This document shows, in pieces, positions 1 through 6,229 of a DNA stretch of 25,045 nt. Numbering within the stretch: the first letter of the stretch is position 1; every line of letters starts with the position of its first letter. The position numbers and the translations under genes were made by a program. Source of the stretch: an uncultured Phascolarctobacterium sp. (GTDB taxonomy: Bacteria; Bacillota; Negativicutes; Acidaminococcales; Acidaminococcaceae). The stretch lies in NCBI RefSeq assembly GCF_905212365.1, contig NZ_CAJMEH010000027.1, positions 1 to 25,045 on the forward strand, in the 5' to 3' direction. The notes below the pieces were generated by a model that was not told the origin of the DNA, did not search any database, and was given only the letters and a program-made list of their open reading frames with translations.

Positions 1-628
1 CCAGCCGCCAACGCCAATCCGTCAAACGACCCCATTCTTCCAAAGTGTCGCCGGTGTACGCACCCAAATCGAGATAACTTTCATCCGTCCCAGGTTTTAT
101 TAAAGCGCGCAAGTCCTCCTCGCGCTTGGTAGCGCAGCTAAATAAATAATGCAGCTTGCCGCTCAATTTATAATTCAGAACGTCGGCGAAAACTTTGCGC
201 GACCAGTCGTCGGCTAAATTATCGTAAACGCGGCGCAGCTCGCTCGCGTATTTTGCAAGCCAGGCGAAGCTTATTGTTTCACGTTCGTCGAACAAGGGCA
301 GGTGCGGCGCTATCACCTGCTGCTCCGCGTCGAGTTCGGCAAAACGCATCAGCACCTCAGGCCTTTCGCTGGCGAAAGCGATTACGATTAGCAAATCGTT
401 TCCCAAGCGCGCTTTTACAGCGTCGTAGCGTTCCACCGTAAAGCCGCGAAACTGCTGCCCGCGCACAAATTCGTCGCTGGCAAAAACGCCATGCACTTTA
501 ACGCCGTTTGCCTCGCACCAATCCAAAATTTTATCCGCGCCGTTGCCCATGCCGTAAAGAACGATGGGTTTAGACGTATTTTTTAAAACCTGCCACACGA
601 TCTCTTTTTCCGTAATAAAATCCAGCAT
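1..628 (-). CDS. FkbM-like SAM-dependent methyltransferase, 5' part only (cut by window edge)
   Basis: This minus-strand reading frame stays open from an ATG at 628 to the window edge (about 209 residues), so its 3' end is missing. A ribosome site (GGCGGAGG) lies just upstream of the ATG. The N-terminal part has a Rossmann-like segment (IVLYGMGNGADKIL, then GVFASDEFVRGQQFRGFTV), as in proteins where a nucleotide-binding-like domain precedes an FkbM methyltransferase. The last visible part contains YLDLGAYTGDT, the glycine-rich SAM-binding motif I. The methyl acceptor cannot be told; relatives often sit in glycan or lipid modification loci. It diverges from the DtxR-like regulator at 748, and a minus-strand TATAAT lies near 661-666 in the shared intergenic region. 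Family call is fairly sure; substrate unknown. Confidence 0.7.
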   Translation of the reverse strand, partial: MLDFITEKEIVWQVLKNTSKPIVLYGMGNGADKILDWCEANGVKVHGVFASDEFVRGQQFRGFTVERYDAVKARLGNDLLIVIAFASERPEVLMRFAELDAEQQVIAPHLPLFDERETISFAWLAKYASELRRVYDNLADDWSRKVFADVLNYKLSGKLHYLFSCATKREEDLRALIKPGTDESYLDLGAYTGDTLEEWGRLTDWRWRL

Positions 629-666
629 AATCATCCTCCGCCGTAACGATTATTTCTTTTATTATA

Positions 667-707
667 CACTATTGGCTAGTGACTGACGCGTCAAAATATG
701 TTAAAAT
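667..707 (+). promoter_or_regulatory. Promoter of the DtxR-like gene with two palindromes
   Basis: A plausible -35 (GTGACT, 679-684) and -10 (TAAAAT, 702-707) are 17 bp apart. The spacer holds a perfect 10-bp palindrome, TGACGCGTCA (684-693). Just upstream is the inverted repeat CACTA-N5-TAGTG (667-681), which also overlaps the minus-strand -10 of the divergent methyltransferase gene. Both are candidate operators, possibly for self-regulation; neither matches a consensus I can name with certainty. Confidence 0.4.
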
Positions 708-747
708 TATCTTAATTTAACTTTCAAACTTATCGGAGGTGATTCCT

Positions 748-1116
748 ATGCCACTCTTGGAATCCGGCGAAAATTATTTAGAAATGATTTTAATGCTTAC
801 GCAAAAAAACGGCAGCGTCCGTTCGATTGATATTGCCGACGCCATGGGCTTTACCAAGGCCAGCGTCAGCCGCGCCATGAGCATTTTAAAACGCAACAAT
901 TATATTATCATGGAGCCCGACGGCGCTATCCGTTTGACGAAGGAAGGACAAAAGAAAGCGGCTGCCGTCTACGATCGCCATGTAACGCTCACCCGCTTCA
1001 TCAATAAAAAGCTGGGCGTTGACGAAGACATCGCCGAAAAAGACGCCTGCCGCATCGAGCATATTATCAGCCCGGAAACCTTTGCCGGAATTAAAGCTAT
1101 GCTGGCAGAAAAATAA
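748..1116 (+). CDS. DtxR/MntR-family metal-dependent transcriptional regulator
   Basis: A 122-residue regulator of the DtxR/MntR/IdeR family, which binds Fe(II) or Mn(II) and then represses metal-uptake or metal-handling genes. The first 65 residues form a winged helix-turn-helix (ENYLEMILML, then DIADAMGFTKASVSRAMSIL, then a wing ending IRLTKEGQKK). The rest is the metal-binding and dimer region, with DRHVTLTRFI and a final EKDACRIEHIIS segment that carries the family's Glu and Glu-His ligands. It lacks the SH3-like third domain, so it is MntR-sized. The ATG at 748 was chosen over a GTG at 739 because GGAGG (735-739) sits 8 nt before 748 and overlaps the GTG. A strong terminator follows. Its likely targets include the CbiK genes next door (inference from position). 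Confidence 0.85.
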   Translation: MPLLESGENYLEMILMLTQKNGSVRSIDIADAMGFTKASVSRAMSILKRNNYIIMEPDGAIRLTKEGQKKAAAVYDRHVTLTRFINKKLGVDEDIAEKDACRIEHIISPETFAGIKAMLAEK

Positions 1117-1129
1117 GCAAACAGCCCTT

Positions 1130-1163
1130 AACAGACTGCTTTACGGCAGTCTGTTATTTTTTG
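1130..1163 (+). terminator. Intrinsic terminator after the DtxR-like gene
   Basis: A perfect 10-bp stem (AACAGACTGC, 1130-1139, with GCAGTCTGTT, 1146-1155), a 6-nt loop and a T-rich tail at 1157-1163. Confidence 0.85.
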
Positions 1164-1177
1164 TTCAAATATATAAT

Positions 1178-1225
1178 AGAACTAATTCTCATTACTATTG
1201 ACATACCATTTATTAGTGGTATAAT
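1178..1225 (+). promoter_or_regulatory. Strong promoter of exported CbiK gene with Fur-like and inverted-repeat sites
   Basis: TTGACA (1198-1203) and TATAAT (1220-1225) are both consensus hexamers, 16 bp apart. Upstream, AACTAATTCTCATTACTAT (about 1180-1198) resembles a degenerate Fur box. The spacer carries the inverted repeat TACCA (1204-1208) / TGGTA (1217-1221), which overlaps the -10. Iron or other metal control is therefore plausible but unproven. Just downstream the leader can form a 7-bp stem, AGCAGGG (1233-1239) with CCCTGCT (1269-1275), ahead of the ribosome site at 1296-1302. Confidence 0.6.
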
Positions 1226-1312
1226 TCTAAGAAGCAGGGTTGATAAATATTGTTTGATATATGTGTATCCCTGCTCCAACATATTTCGTGCTTACAAAGG
1301 AGTGTTTTGGTT

Positions 1313-2305
1313 ATGAAATCCTTAAAGAAACTCGCAGTTACTTCCATGGCCTGCGCTGCACTGCTGGGCTTTGCCGCTACTTCTCACGCCGCTTATCAGC
1401 TGAGCGACGAAGTAAAGGACGCTACTCCCGCTCTGCTTCAAGCCTCTCAAATCGGCGTAAAGACCAATGTAAATAAAGATTTAGCCAACCTGCCGGATAA
1501 AGACGCTATTTTGGTTCTCAGCTTCGGTACCACCTTCCAGGACAGCCGCGCTAAAACCATCGAAGCTACTGTGGACGCTATTAAAGCAGCTCATCCCGGC
1601 GTAAAGGTAGTTACCGCCTTTACCTCTCACATCATCATCGACCGCATCAAAGCTAACGAAGGCTTGGATATCCCCACCCCGGAAAAGGCTTTGGAGCAAT
1701 TAAAAGCAGAGGGCTATACCCGCATCGCCATGACCTCTCTGGACATTATCCCGGGCATGGAATATACTTATAAAGACGCCGTTTACAATCTCCATAAAAA
1801 CGACTTCAAGAAAATGACCTTCGGCACGCCGCTGATGTACTGGCAGGGCCAGGAGGGTCAGGACGACGACATTACCGCTACCATGCAGGCTCTGTCCACT
1901 CAATTCCCCAAGATGGGCAAAAAGGACGCAGTTTTGATCATGGCTCACGGCACTCCCCATCCGGCCAACGCTTACTATGCAGTAATGCAGGACCGCCTGA
2001 ACGAGCTGGGACTGAGCAACGCTTTAATCTTCTCCGTAGAAGGCTGGCCGCATCTGGACACCGTTATCCCGCAGCTGAAAGCTAAAGGCATTAAAAACGT
2101 AACCCTGATGCCGCTGATGATGGTAGCAGGCGATCATGCCAACAACGATATGGCAGGCGACGAGCCCGATTCCTTTAAATCCATTCTGGAACAGGAAGGC
2201 TTCAAGGTTGACGCTTACATCCATGGCTTAGGTGAAAATGCAGCCGTACAAAAACTGTTCGTCGAAAAAGCCGACCAAGCCTGGGAAGCTTTGCAAGCAA
2301 AATAA
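1313..2305 (+). CDS. cbiK: Exported CbiK-type sirohydrochlorin cobaltochelatase
   Basis: A class II chelatase of the CbiK family (inserts Co2+ or Fe2+ into sirohydrochlorin). The 330-residue protein begins with a clear Sec signal, MKSLKKLAVTSMACAALLGF, cleaved near SHA|AYQL, so it should act outside the cytoplasm, as the periplasmic CbiK-P of Desulfovibrio does. The core is complete: ILVLSFGTTF (66-75), PGMEY with E150, MAHGTP with H212 and VAGDHANNDM with H275, matching the Glu and two His of the Salmonella active site. The ATG at 1313 follows AAAGGAG at 1296-1302; an upstream in-frame TTG at 1250 lacks a ribosome site and would bury the signal peptide. A cytosolic paralogue follows 91 bp downstream. 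The export suggests a role in metal or haem handling rather than plain cobalamin synthesis (inference). Confidence 0.9.
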   Translation: MKSLKKLAVTSMACAALLGFAATSHAAYQLSDEVKDATPALLQASQIGVKTNVNKDLANLPDKDAILVLSFGTTFQDSRAKTIEATVDAIKAAHPGVKVVTAFTSHIIIDRIKANEGLDIPTPEKALEQLKAEGYTRIAMTSLDIIPGMEYTYKDAVYNLHKNDFKKMTFGTPLMYWQGQEGQDDDITATMQALSTQFPKMGKKDAVLIMAHGTPHPANAYYAVMQDRLNELGLSNALIFSVEGWPHLDTVIPQLKAKGIKNVTLMPLMMVAGDHANNDMAGDEPDSFKSILEQEGFKVDAYIHGLGENAAVQKLFVEKADQAWEALQAK

Positions 2306-2333
2306 TCCTCATCCCCTCACCATAATCCCTTAC

Positions 2334-2364
2334 TACTCTCCGTTCACTGCCTGAGCGGAGAGTA
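2334..2364 (+). terminator. Hairpin between the two CbiK genes
   Basis: A 9-bp stem (TACTCTCCG, 2334-2342, with CGGAGAGTA, 2356-2364), a 13-nt loop and a short T/A-rich tail. The weak T-run suggests partial termination or an mRNA-processing or stabilising stem, which would set unequal expression of the two paralogues. Confidence 0.5.
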
Positions 2365-2396
2365 TTTATATAAACTATTTTTAACGAGGTGCAAAC

Positions 2397-3200
2397 ATGA
2401 ACAAAAAAGCCCTAGTAGTTATCAGCTTCGGCTCCACCTTTGACGAAACGCGCCTGAAGGATATCGGCGGTATCGAGCAGGCGCTGGCCAACGCCTTCCC
2501 TGCCTACGACCAATATCGGGCCTTTACCTCCAACATCATTCGCAAGCGTTTAGCCGAGCGCGGCATTCTGGTCGACGATACGGAAACCGTTCTGCGTAAG
2601 CTTCAGGAAGCAGGCTACGAAGAAGTCGTTCTGCAGCCTACCCACTTGCTGCACGGCGAAGAATTTGAGCAAAAGGTTTTGGCTCTCAAGGAGCGCTTTC
2701 ACGATGTCTTCCGCAGTATTATTATCAGTCAGCCTTTAATCGTTTCCGACAGCGATTATCAGCTGGCCGCCGCAGCGCTCATAGCGCAGCTGCCGCAGCT
2801 GGGCGCAGATGAAGGCGTAGTTTTTATGGGACATGGTACGCCGCGCAATAACAATCAGGCTCATGGCTGCACCTATGTAAAATTACAAGCGATTTTCGAC
2901 GCCATGCAGCAGCCCATTATCATCGGCACTGTAGAGGACGAGGACAAGCCTAATCTGGAAGACGTACTGAGCCGAGTAAAGGAACGCCATTACAAGCACG
3001 TCCACCTTTATCCTTTAATGGTAGTCGCAGGCGACCATGCCAACAACGATATGTACGGCGACGAGCCCGACAGCTGGAAATCACAAATTGAAGCGTTGGG
3101 CATTGCCACTACCGGCCATTTGAACGGTATGGGGCGCTACAAGAGCATCCAGGCGTTGTATATCCAACACGTGCTGCAAGCTTTGGCAACGGCACGTTAA
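2397..3200 (+). CDS. cbiK: Cytosolic CbiK-type sirohydrochlorin cobaltochelatase
   Basis: A 267-residue chelatase of the CbiK family with no signal peptide, so it should be the cytosolic enzyme that loads cobalt into sirohydrochlorin early in anaerobic cobalamin synthesis. It keeps LVVISFGSTFDETR at the start, HLLHGEEFE with E89, FMGHGTP with H146 and VAGDHANNDM with H214; these line up with Glu89, His145 and His207 of Salmonella CbiK. The stretch AGDHANNDM-x-GDEPDS is shared with the exported paralogue upstream, so the pair looks like an old tandem duplication in which one copy gained or lost a signal peptide. The ribosome site ACGAGGTG lies 6 nt before the ATG. No other cobalamin gene is in the window. 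A terminator follows at 3282. Confidence 0.9.
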   Translation: MNKKALVVISFGSTFDETRLKDIGGIEQALANAFPAYDQYRAFTSNIIRKRLAERGILVDDTETVLRKLQEAGYEEVVLQPTHLLHGEEFEQKVLALKERFHDVFRSIIISQPLIVSDSDYQLAAAALIAQLPQLGADEGVVFMGHGTPRNNNQAHGCTYVKLQAIFDAMQQPIIIGTVEDEDKPNLEDVLSRVKERHYKHVHLYPLMVVAGDHANNDMYGDEPDSWKSQIEALGIATTGHLNGMGRYKSIQALYIQHVLQALATAR

Positions 3201-3208
3201 AAAATATA

Positions 3209-3256
3209 GCTGACAACTTTTCCTATCGCGTTGCGCGAGGGGAAACACGCTAAAAT
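3209..3256 (+). repeat. Dispersed hairpin element, copy 1
   Basis: The element starts GCTGACAA and folds as TTTCC-T-A-TCGCG, loop TTG, CGCGA-G-G-GGAAA (3219-3245), with an internal A-G mismatch, then continues ACGCTAAAAT. A second copy at 16950-16995 has the same layout, mismatch and flanks but a different loop and different paired bases. Its strand and role are unknown. Confidence 0.5.
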
Positions 3257-3281
3257 TTCACATTACTTTCTTTGGTTTACT

Positions 3282-3316
3282 AAACCCCGTCTGCAAAATT
3301 GCGCGACGGGGTTTTC
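3282..3316 (+). terminator. Intrinsic terminator after the cytosolic CbiK gene
   Basis: A 10-bp stem (AAACCCCGTC, 3282-3291, with GACGGGGTTT, 3305-3314) followed by T residues. The dcuC promoter begins immediately after it. Confidence 0.8.
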
Positions 3317-3346
3317 TTGCCCTGCGATACATGTCTATGATATAAT
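3317..3346 (+). promoter_or_regulatory. Probable dcuC promoter
   Basis: TTGCCC (3317-3322) and TATAAT (3341-3346) with an 18-bp spacer, about 53 bp upstream of the start codon. Confidence 0.55.
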
Positions 3347-3398
3347 TTAATTACCTTAATTTTTTGCAAAATAAACTGAACGAGAAAGGATGTTGCAA

Positions 3399-4769
3399 AT
3401 GGGTGTAGTTATTTCTGCGATCGTTACTTTTTGGGTCGGCTATCTTATTTACAAAAAGTACAAACCTCAACCGGTGCTCTTCATGGGCGGTATGGTGATG
3501 ATGTATTTAGCCGTTATTTTAGGCTATGGTCAAATCCTTGGGCCCAAGGCTACCACCGGTTCTGTTTTTTTTGACGCGTTTGAATTTATTCGCGCAACCT
3601 TAAGCTCCACAGCCGGTAAATTAGGCTTGAACATCATGTCCGTAGGCGCGTTTGCCAAGTACATGGATAAAATCGGCGCGTCCCGCGCGCTCGTGCGCAT
3701 GACCATCAAACCTTTGCTAGCGCTTAAATCTCCCTACCTCGTAATGAGCGGCACCTGGATCGTCGGTATGCTCATCGGTTTGTGCATCAACAGCGCTTCC
3801 GGCCTCGCCATGCTGCTGATGGTAACGATGTTCCCGATTTTGATGGGCCTCGGCGTAAGCCGCCTGTCAGCAACTGCGGCCGTAGCCACTACATTGTGCT
3901 TTGACTGGAGCCCCAGCGACACCGGTACGATTTTATCCGCCGAAACCGCCGGCGTCGACCCCGTATTTTATTGGAGCCATTATCAGGTTCCTATCGTAGC
4001 CGTGGCCTTCGTAGTTGTCGGCGTGCTTCATTACCTGACCCAAAAATATATGGACAAACGCGACGGTCATGTAGTAAAACCGATGGAAGTGGAAGCAGTA
4101 AAGGACGAAGCAGATACTGCACCGGGCTTCTACGCTATTCTGCCCGTTATTCCCCTGGCCCTGATTCTCAGCTTCAGCTCCTTGTGGATTACCAGCATTA
4201 AGATGAATATCGTTATGGCTATGTTCATCGGCCTGTTCATCGGCGTATGCTGCGAATTTATCCGTCACCGCGACGGCAAAAAGGTTTTTGGCGACATTCA
4301 GGTATTCTTCGACGGCTTGGGCCTGCAAATGGCTAACGTAATTACCTTGATCGTAGCCGGTCAAACCTTCGCCCAAGGCCTGATTTCCATGGGGACCATC
4401 AGCGCAATGATTGACGGCAGCAAAGGCTTAGGCTTTGGCCCGATGTCCATGATGCTGGTTATGGTAGCAATTATCGCCGGTTCCGCCATCGTTATGGGTT
4501 CCGGCAACGCGCCTTTCTTCGCGTTCGCGGCGCTTACGCCTGCCGTAGCCGCTTCCACCGGCCTGCACCCTGTGCTGATGCTGCTGCCCATGCACTTTGC
4601 AGCCTCCATCATGCGTAACTGCTCCCCCATCACCGCGGTAATCGTAGTATCCTCCGGTATGGGCGGCGTTTCCTCTTTCGATTTGGTTAAGCGTACCGCT
4701 ATCCCCATGGCTGGCGCTATGATTGTAACCATCGGCATGACCTTCTTCTTCTACTACACCGGTTATTGA
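3399..4769 (+). CDS. dcuC: Anaerobic C4-dicarboxylate carrier, DcuC family
   Basis: A 456-residue inner-membrane carrier of the DcuC family, which moves succinate, fumarate or related C4-dicarboxylates under anaerobic conditions. The protein is almost wholly hydrophobic helices. Family features include the N-terminal VLFMGGMVMMYLAVILGYG, the GLNIMSVGAFAKYMDKIGAS segment, INSASGLAMLLMVTMFPILM and the conserved GSGNAPFFAFAAL re-entrant-like stretch near the C-terminus. Hydrophilic loops lie around residues 215-240 and 285-300. An ATG at 3390 overlaps the ribosome site AGAAAGGA (3383-3390), so the ATG at 3399 (8-nt spacing) is preferred. It has its own promoter and terminator, so it is probably one transcription unit. 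In a succinate-consuming gut anaerobe it would supply succinate for propionate formation (inference). Confidence 0.88.
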   Translation: MGVVISAIVTFWVGYLIYKKYKPQPVLFMGGMVMMYLAVILGYGQILGPKATTGSVFFDAFEFIRATLSSTAGKLGLNIMSVGAFAKYMDKIGASRALVRMTIKPLLALKSPYLVMSGTWIVGMLIGLCINSASGLAMLLMVTMFPILMGLGVSRLSATAAVATTLCFDWSPSDTGTILSAETAGVDPVFYWSHYQVPIVAVAFVVVGVLHYLTQKYMDKRDGHVVKPMEVEAVKDEADTAPGFYAILPVIPLALILSFSSLWITSIKMNIVMAMFIGLFIGVCCEFIRHRDGKKVFGDIQVFFDGLGLQMANVITLIVAGQTFAQGLISMGTISAMIDGSKGLGFGPMSMMLVMVAIIAGSAIVMGSGNAPFFAFAALTPAVAASTGLHPVLMLLPMHFAASIMRNCSPITAVIVVSSGMGGVSSFDLVKRTAIPMAGAMIVTIGMTFFFYYTGY

Positions 4770-4804
4770 TTGGTAGAAGAAACTCTTTTTGTACTGCACG
4801 GACT

Positions 4805-4840
4805 AAACAGCAGCCCCAGCGGCTGCTGTTTCTTACTTTT
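4805..4840 (+). terminator. Intrinsic terminator after dcuC
   Basis: An 11-bp perfect stem (4805-4815 with 4821-4831), loop CCAGC, then a T-rich tail to 4840. Confidence 0.85.
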
Positions 4841-4886
4841 CTTACTCGCATTAGTAAAAGCTTTTCAGCGTTAGGAGGCAGAAAAA

Positions 4887-5834
4887 ATGTTTATTTGCGA
4901 TTGTCACTGCGACACCTTAACCGAACTTTATAAAAAGAATGCCGACTTGTACAACAACGAGCAGCATTTCGATATCAAACGCCAAATCGCCATTGGCGGC
5001 GGCCTGCAGTTCTGCGCCATCTTCGTGCCCACGCCCGAATTTCGTTATTACGGCGGCCTGCGCTACACGCTGCAGCTGTTGGACAAATATTTGCAGGAAT
5101 GTAAAAAATTGCAGGCAGCTGGCGTTGACGTGCTGCAGGTGCGCACGAAAGCCGACGCCGCCGACGTACTGAACCATAAAGCGGCAACCCTTTTAGCCAT
5201 CGAAGAAGGCGGCGCTATCGACGGCAGTCTGGAAGCGCTGCGCTGCTTGTACGAGCTGGGCGTGCGCGCCATGACGCTGACCTGGAGCAACCGCAACGAT
5301 ATTGCCGACGGCGTGAACGAAGAAGGCAGCGGCGGCGGGTTGACCGTCTTCGGCCGCAAGGTTGTCGCCGAAATGAACAAACTCGGTATGCTGGTGGACG
5401 TGTCACATATCGCGCCCGCAGGCTTTTGGGACGTTATCGAAGCCAGCAGCAAGCCTATTATTGCCACCCATTCCAACGCCAAAGCTTTGTGCCCGCATCC
5501 GCGCAATCTGGACGACAAACAAATTTTGGCGATTAACGAAAACGGCGGCCTTATCGGCGTTACCTTCGCCGGGCAATTTCTGGAAGAAGATTACAACAAG
5601 GCCTGCATCGAAAGCGTGTACCGCCATATCGATTATATGCTGAACCTCATGGGTAACGACGAGCATATCGGCTTTGGCAGCGACTTCGACGGCATCAGCC
5701 ACCCGCCTTACAATATCCATGGAGTGCAGGATTACAAGCCTTTGGTAGAATTTCTTTCTGCCAAATACAGCGACGCCACCATCGCCAAAATCACGCATCA
5801 AAATGTGCTTAACCTTTTGCAAAAGGTTTTATAA
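4887..5834 (+). CDS. Membrane (renal-type) dipeptidase, peptidase family M19
   Basis: A 315-residue zinc hydrolase of family M19, which cleaves dipeptides, including some with a C-terminal D-amino acid. The binuclear metal site is visible: H7-x-D9 in ICDCHCDTL, the bridging Glu in LLAIEEGGAI (106-107), His in LVDVSHIAPAGF and His in IATHSNAKALCPHPRNL, then GFGSDFDGIS near the C-terminus. No signal peptide or membrane segment is present, so despite the family name it should be cytosolic. A strong ribosome site (TTAGGAGG) precedes the ATG. The dcuC terminator lies between it and dcuC, so it is probably separately transcribed. The substrate is probably imported or wall-derived dipeptides; I cannot narrow this further. 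Confidence 0.88.
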   Translation: MFICDCHCDTLTELYKKNADLYNNEQHFDIKRQIAIGGGLQFCAIFVPTPEFRYYGGLRYTLQLLDKYLQECKKLQAAGVDVLQVRTKADAADVLNHKAATLLAIEEGGAIDGSLEALRCLYELGVRAMTLTWSNRNDIADGVNEEGSGGGLTVFGRKVVAEMNKLGMLVDVSHIAPAGFWDVIEASSKPIIATHSNAKALCPHPRNLDDKQILAINENGGLIGVTFAGQFLEEDYNKACIESVYRHIDYMLNLMGNDEHIGFGSDFDGISHPPYNIHGVQDYKPLVEFLSAKYSDATIAKITHQNVLNLLQKVL

Positions 5835-5865
5835 AGCAAAACGCCGCTTGCTTGCGCGAGCGGCG
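5833..5865 (-). terminator. Minus-strand terminator ending the toxin mRNA
   Basis: A 10-bp stem with one G-U pair (5842-5851 with 5856-5865), loop TTGC, followed on the minus strand by TTTTGCTTT (5841-5833). No T-run follows on the plus strand, so it chiefly ends minus-strand transcripts. It would give a toxin mRNA of roughly 300 nt that runs through the whole antitoxin RNA region. The hairpin alone may also protect the 3' end of the dipeptidase mRNA. Confidence 0.7.
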
Positions 5866-5882
5866 AACGTAAATTATGAATC

Positions 5883-5911
5883 TTGACTATTTTTGCTTTT
5901 ACATCTATAAT
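5883..5911 (+). promoter_or_regulatory. Promoter of the antitoxin RNA
   Basis: TTGACT (5883-5888) and TATAAT (5906-5911), spacer 17 bp: near-consensus. The same arrangement, with the preceding CT and following ATTTT, recurs at 10704-10732. Confidence 0.8.
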
Positions 5912-5917
5912 AAAGAA

Positions 5918-6003
5918 AGAGATAGCTGACCGCAGCAAGTCGGCTTCTCCTCAAAAATTAAATTATTTGGAAAAGAGCCGCTTTACCGTTAAGCGGTTTT
6001 TTT
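5918..6003 (+). ncRNA. Antisense antitoxin RNA of a type I toxin-antitoxin locus
   Basis: Predicted RNA of about 86 nt, starting about 7 nt after the -10 and ending at an intrinsic terminator. Its 5' end folds as GAGA-(T)-AGCTGAC, loop CGCAGCAA, GTCGGCT-TCTC (5919-5949). The terminator is CCGCTT (5978-5983) / AAGCGG (5991-5996) followed by seven T. It is antisense to the 3' untranslated part of the toxin mRNA and ends 5 nt short of the toxin stop codon. This is the arrangement known for RatA and the txpA toxin of Bacillus. A related RNA occurs at 10739-10824. The function is inferred from position and toxin type. Confidence 0.72.
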
Positions 6004-6007
6004 CATA

Positions 6008-6085
6008 CTACTTACGGAACGATAGAATGAGTACCACTAAGGTCGCAAAACTTATCATTAAAGATAAAGCTTCATGAACCGTCAT
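6008..6085 (-). CDS. Type I toxin, small holin-like membrane peptide (Hol_Tox/TxpA type)
   Basis: A 25-residue peptide: MTVHEALSLM, then a hydrophobic stretch ISFATLVVLILSF, then the basic tail RK. This is the typical pattern of the 'putative holin-like toxin' family of Firmicutes (TV-x-EAL...FAT-LVV-ILSF-KK), single-helix inner-membrane toxins that depolarise or stop growth when overproduced. The start at 6085 has a strong ribosome site, GGGGGTG (6097-6091), 5 nt upstream. A consensus-like minus-strand promoter lies at 6148-6176, and its antisense RNA overlaps the 3' end of the transcript. Too short for routine gene calling. I am confident of the family from sequence alone; toxicity is by analogy. 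Confidence 0.85.
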   Translation of the reverse strand: MTVHEALSLMISFATLVVLILSFRK

Positions 6086-6090
6086 AGCAT

Positions 6091-6128
6091 CACCCCCTGT
6101 CCTTAGGGAGTAGGATAAAACCGACAGG
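6091..6128 (-). promoter_or_regulatory. Ribosome-site-sequestering structure in the toxin mRNA leader
   Basis: In the minus-strand RNA, ACTCCCT (6111-6105) can pair with AGGGGGT (6098-6092), which is the ribosome-binding site, leaving a 6-nt loop. A competing pairing exists between CCTGTC (6128-6123) and GACAGG (6101-6096). The leader could thus hold the full-length mRNA untranslated, as described for other type I toxins. Confidence 0.5.
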
Positions 6129-6147
6129 CCAACTACCTCTGAAAGTC

Positions 6148-6176
6148 ATTATAGCATATACTTTTAACTTTGTAAA
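6148..6176 (-). promoter_or_regulatory. Promoter of the toxin gene
   Basis: On the minus strand, TTTACA (6176-6171) and TATAAT (6153-6148) with a 17-bp spacer. Transcription should start near 6141, about 56 nt before the start codon. The -35 abuts the large hairpin at 6175-6205. Confidence 0.75.
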
Positions 6177-6213
6177 CGCGCCGTCGCTTTCTGCGACGGC
6201 GCGTTCGTTTTTT
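6175..6213 (+). terminator. Long GC-rich terminator hairpin
   Basis: A perfect 13-bp stem (6175-6187 with 6193-6205), loop TTTCT, then TTCGTTTTTT on the plus strand. On the minus strand it also follows the exported-protein gene (stop at 6230) but has only a short T-run there. It probably separates the toxin locus from its neighbour in both directions. Confidence 0.7.
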
Positions 6214-6229
6214 ATATATTGAAAAATTT

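Noticed and set aside
253..441. A 62-residue plus-strand frame at the left end
   Set aside because: It is antisense to the methyltransferase fragment, whose SAM motif and ribosome site are convincing.
2306..2396. Cobalamin riboswitch before or between the CbiK genes
   Set aside because: The leaders are short (about 80-90 nt) and show neither the B12-box nor a multi-arm fold; only simple hairpins are visible.
3933..4376. Long minus-strand open frames antisense to dcuC (also 4361-4738)
   Set aside because: Shadows of a strongly supported transporter gene, with no start signals.
5883..6077. A 64-residue plus-strand open frame starting at the antitoxin promoter
   Set aside because: It begins inside the -35 element, crosses the antitoxin terminator and is antisense to the toxin gene.
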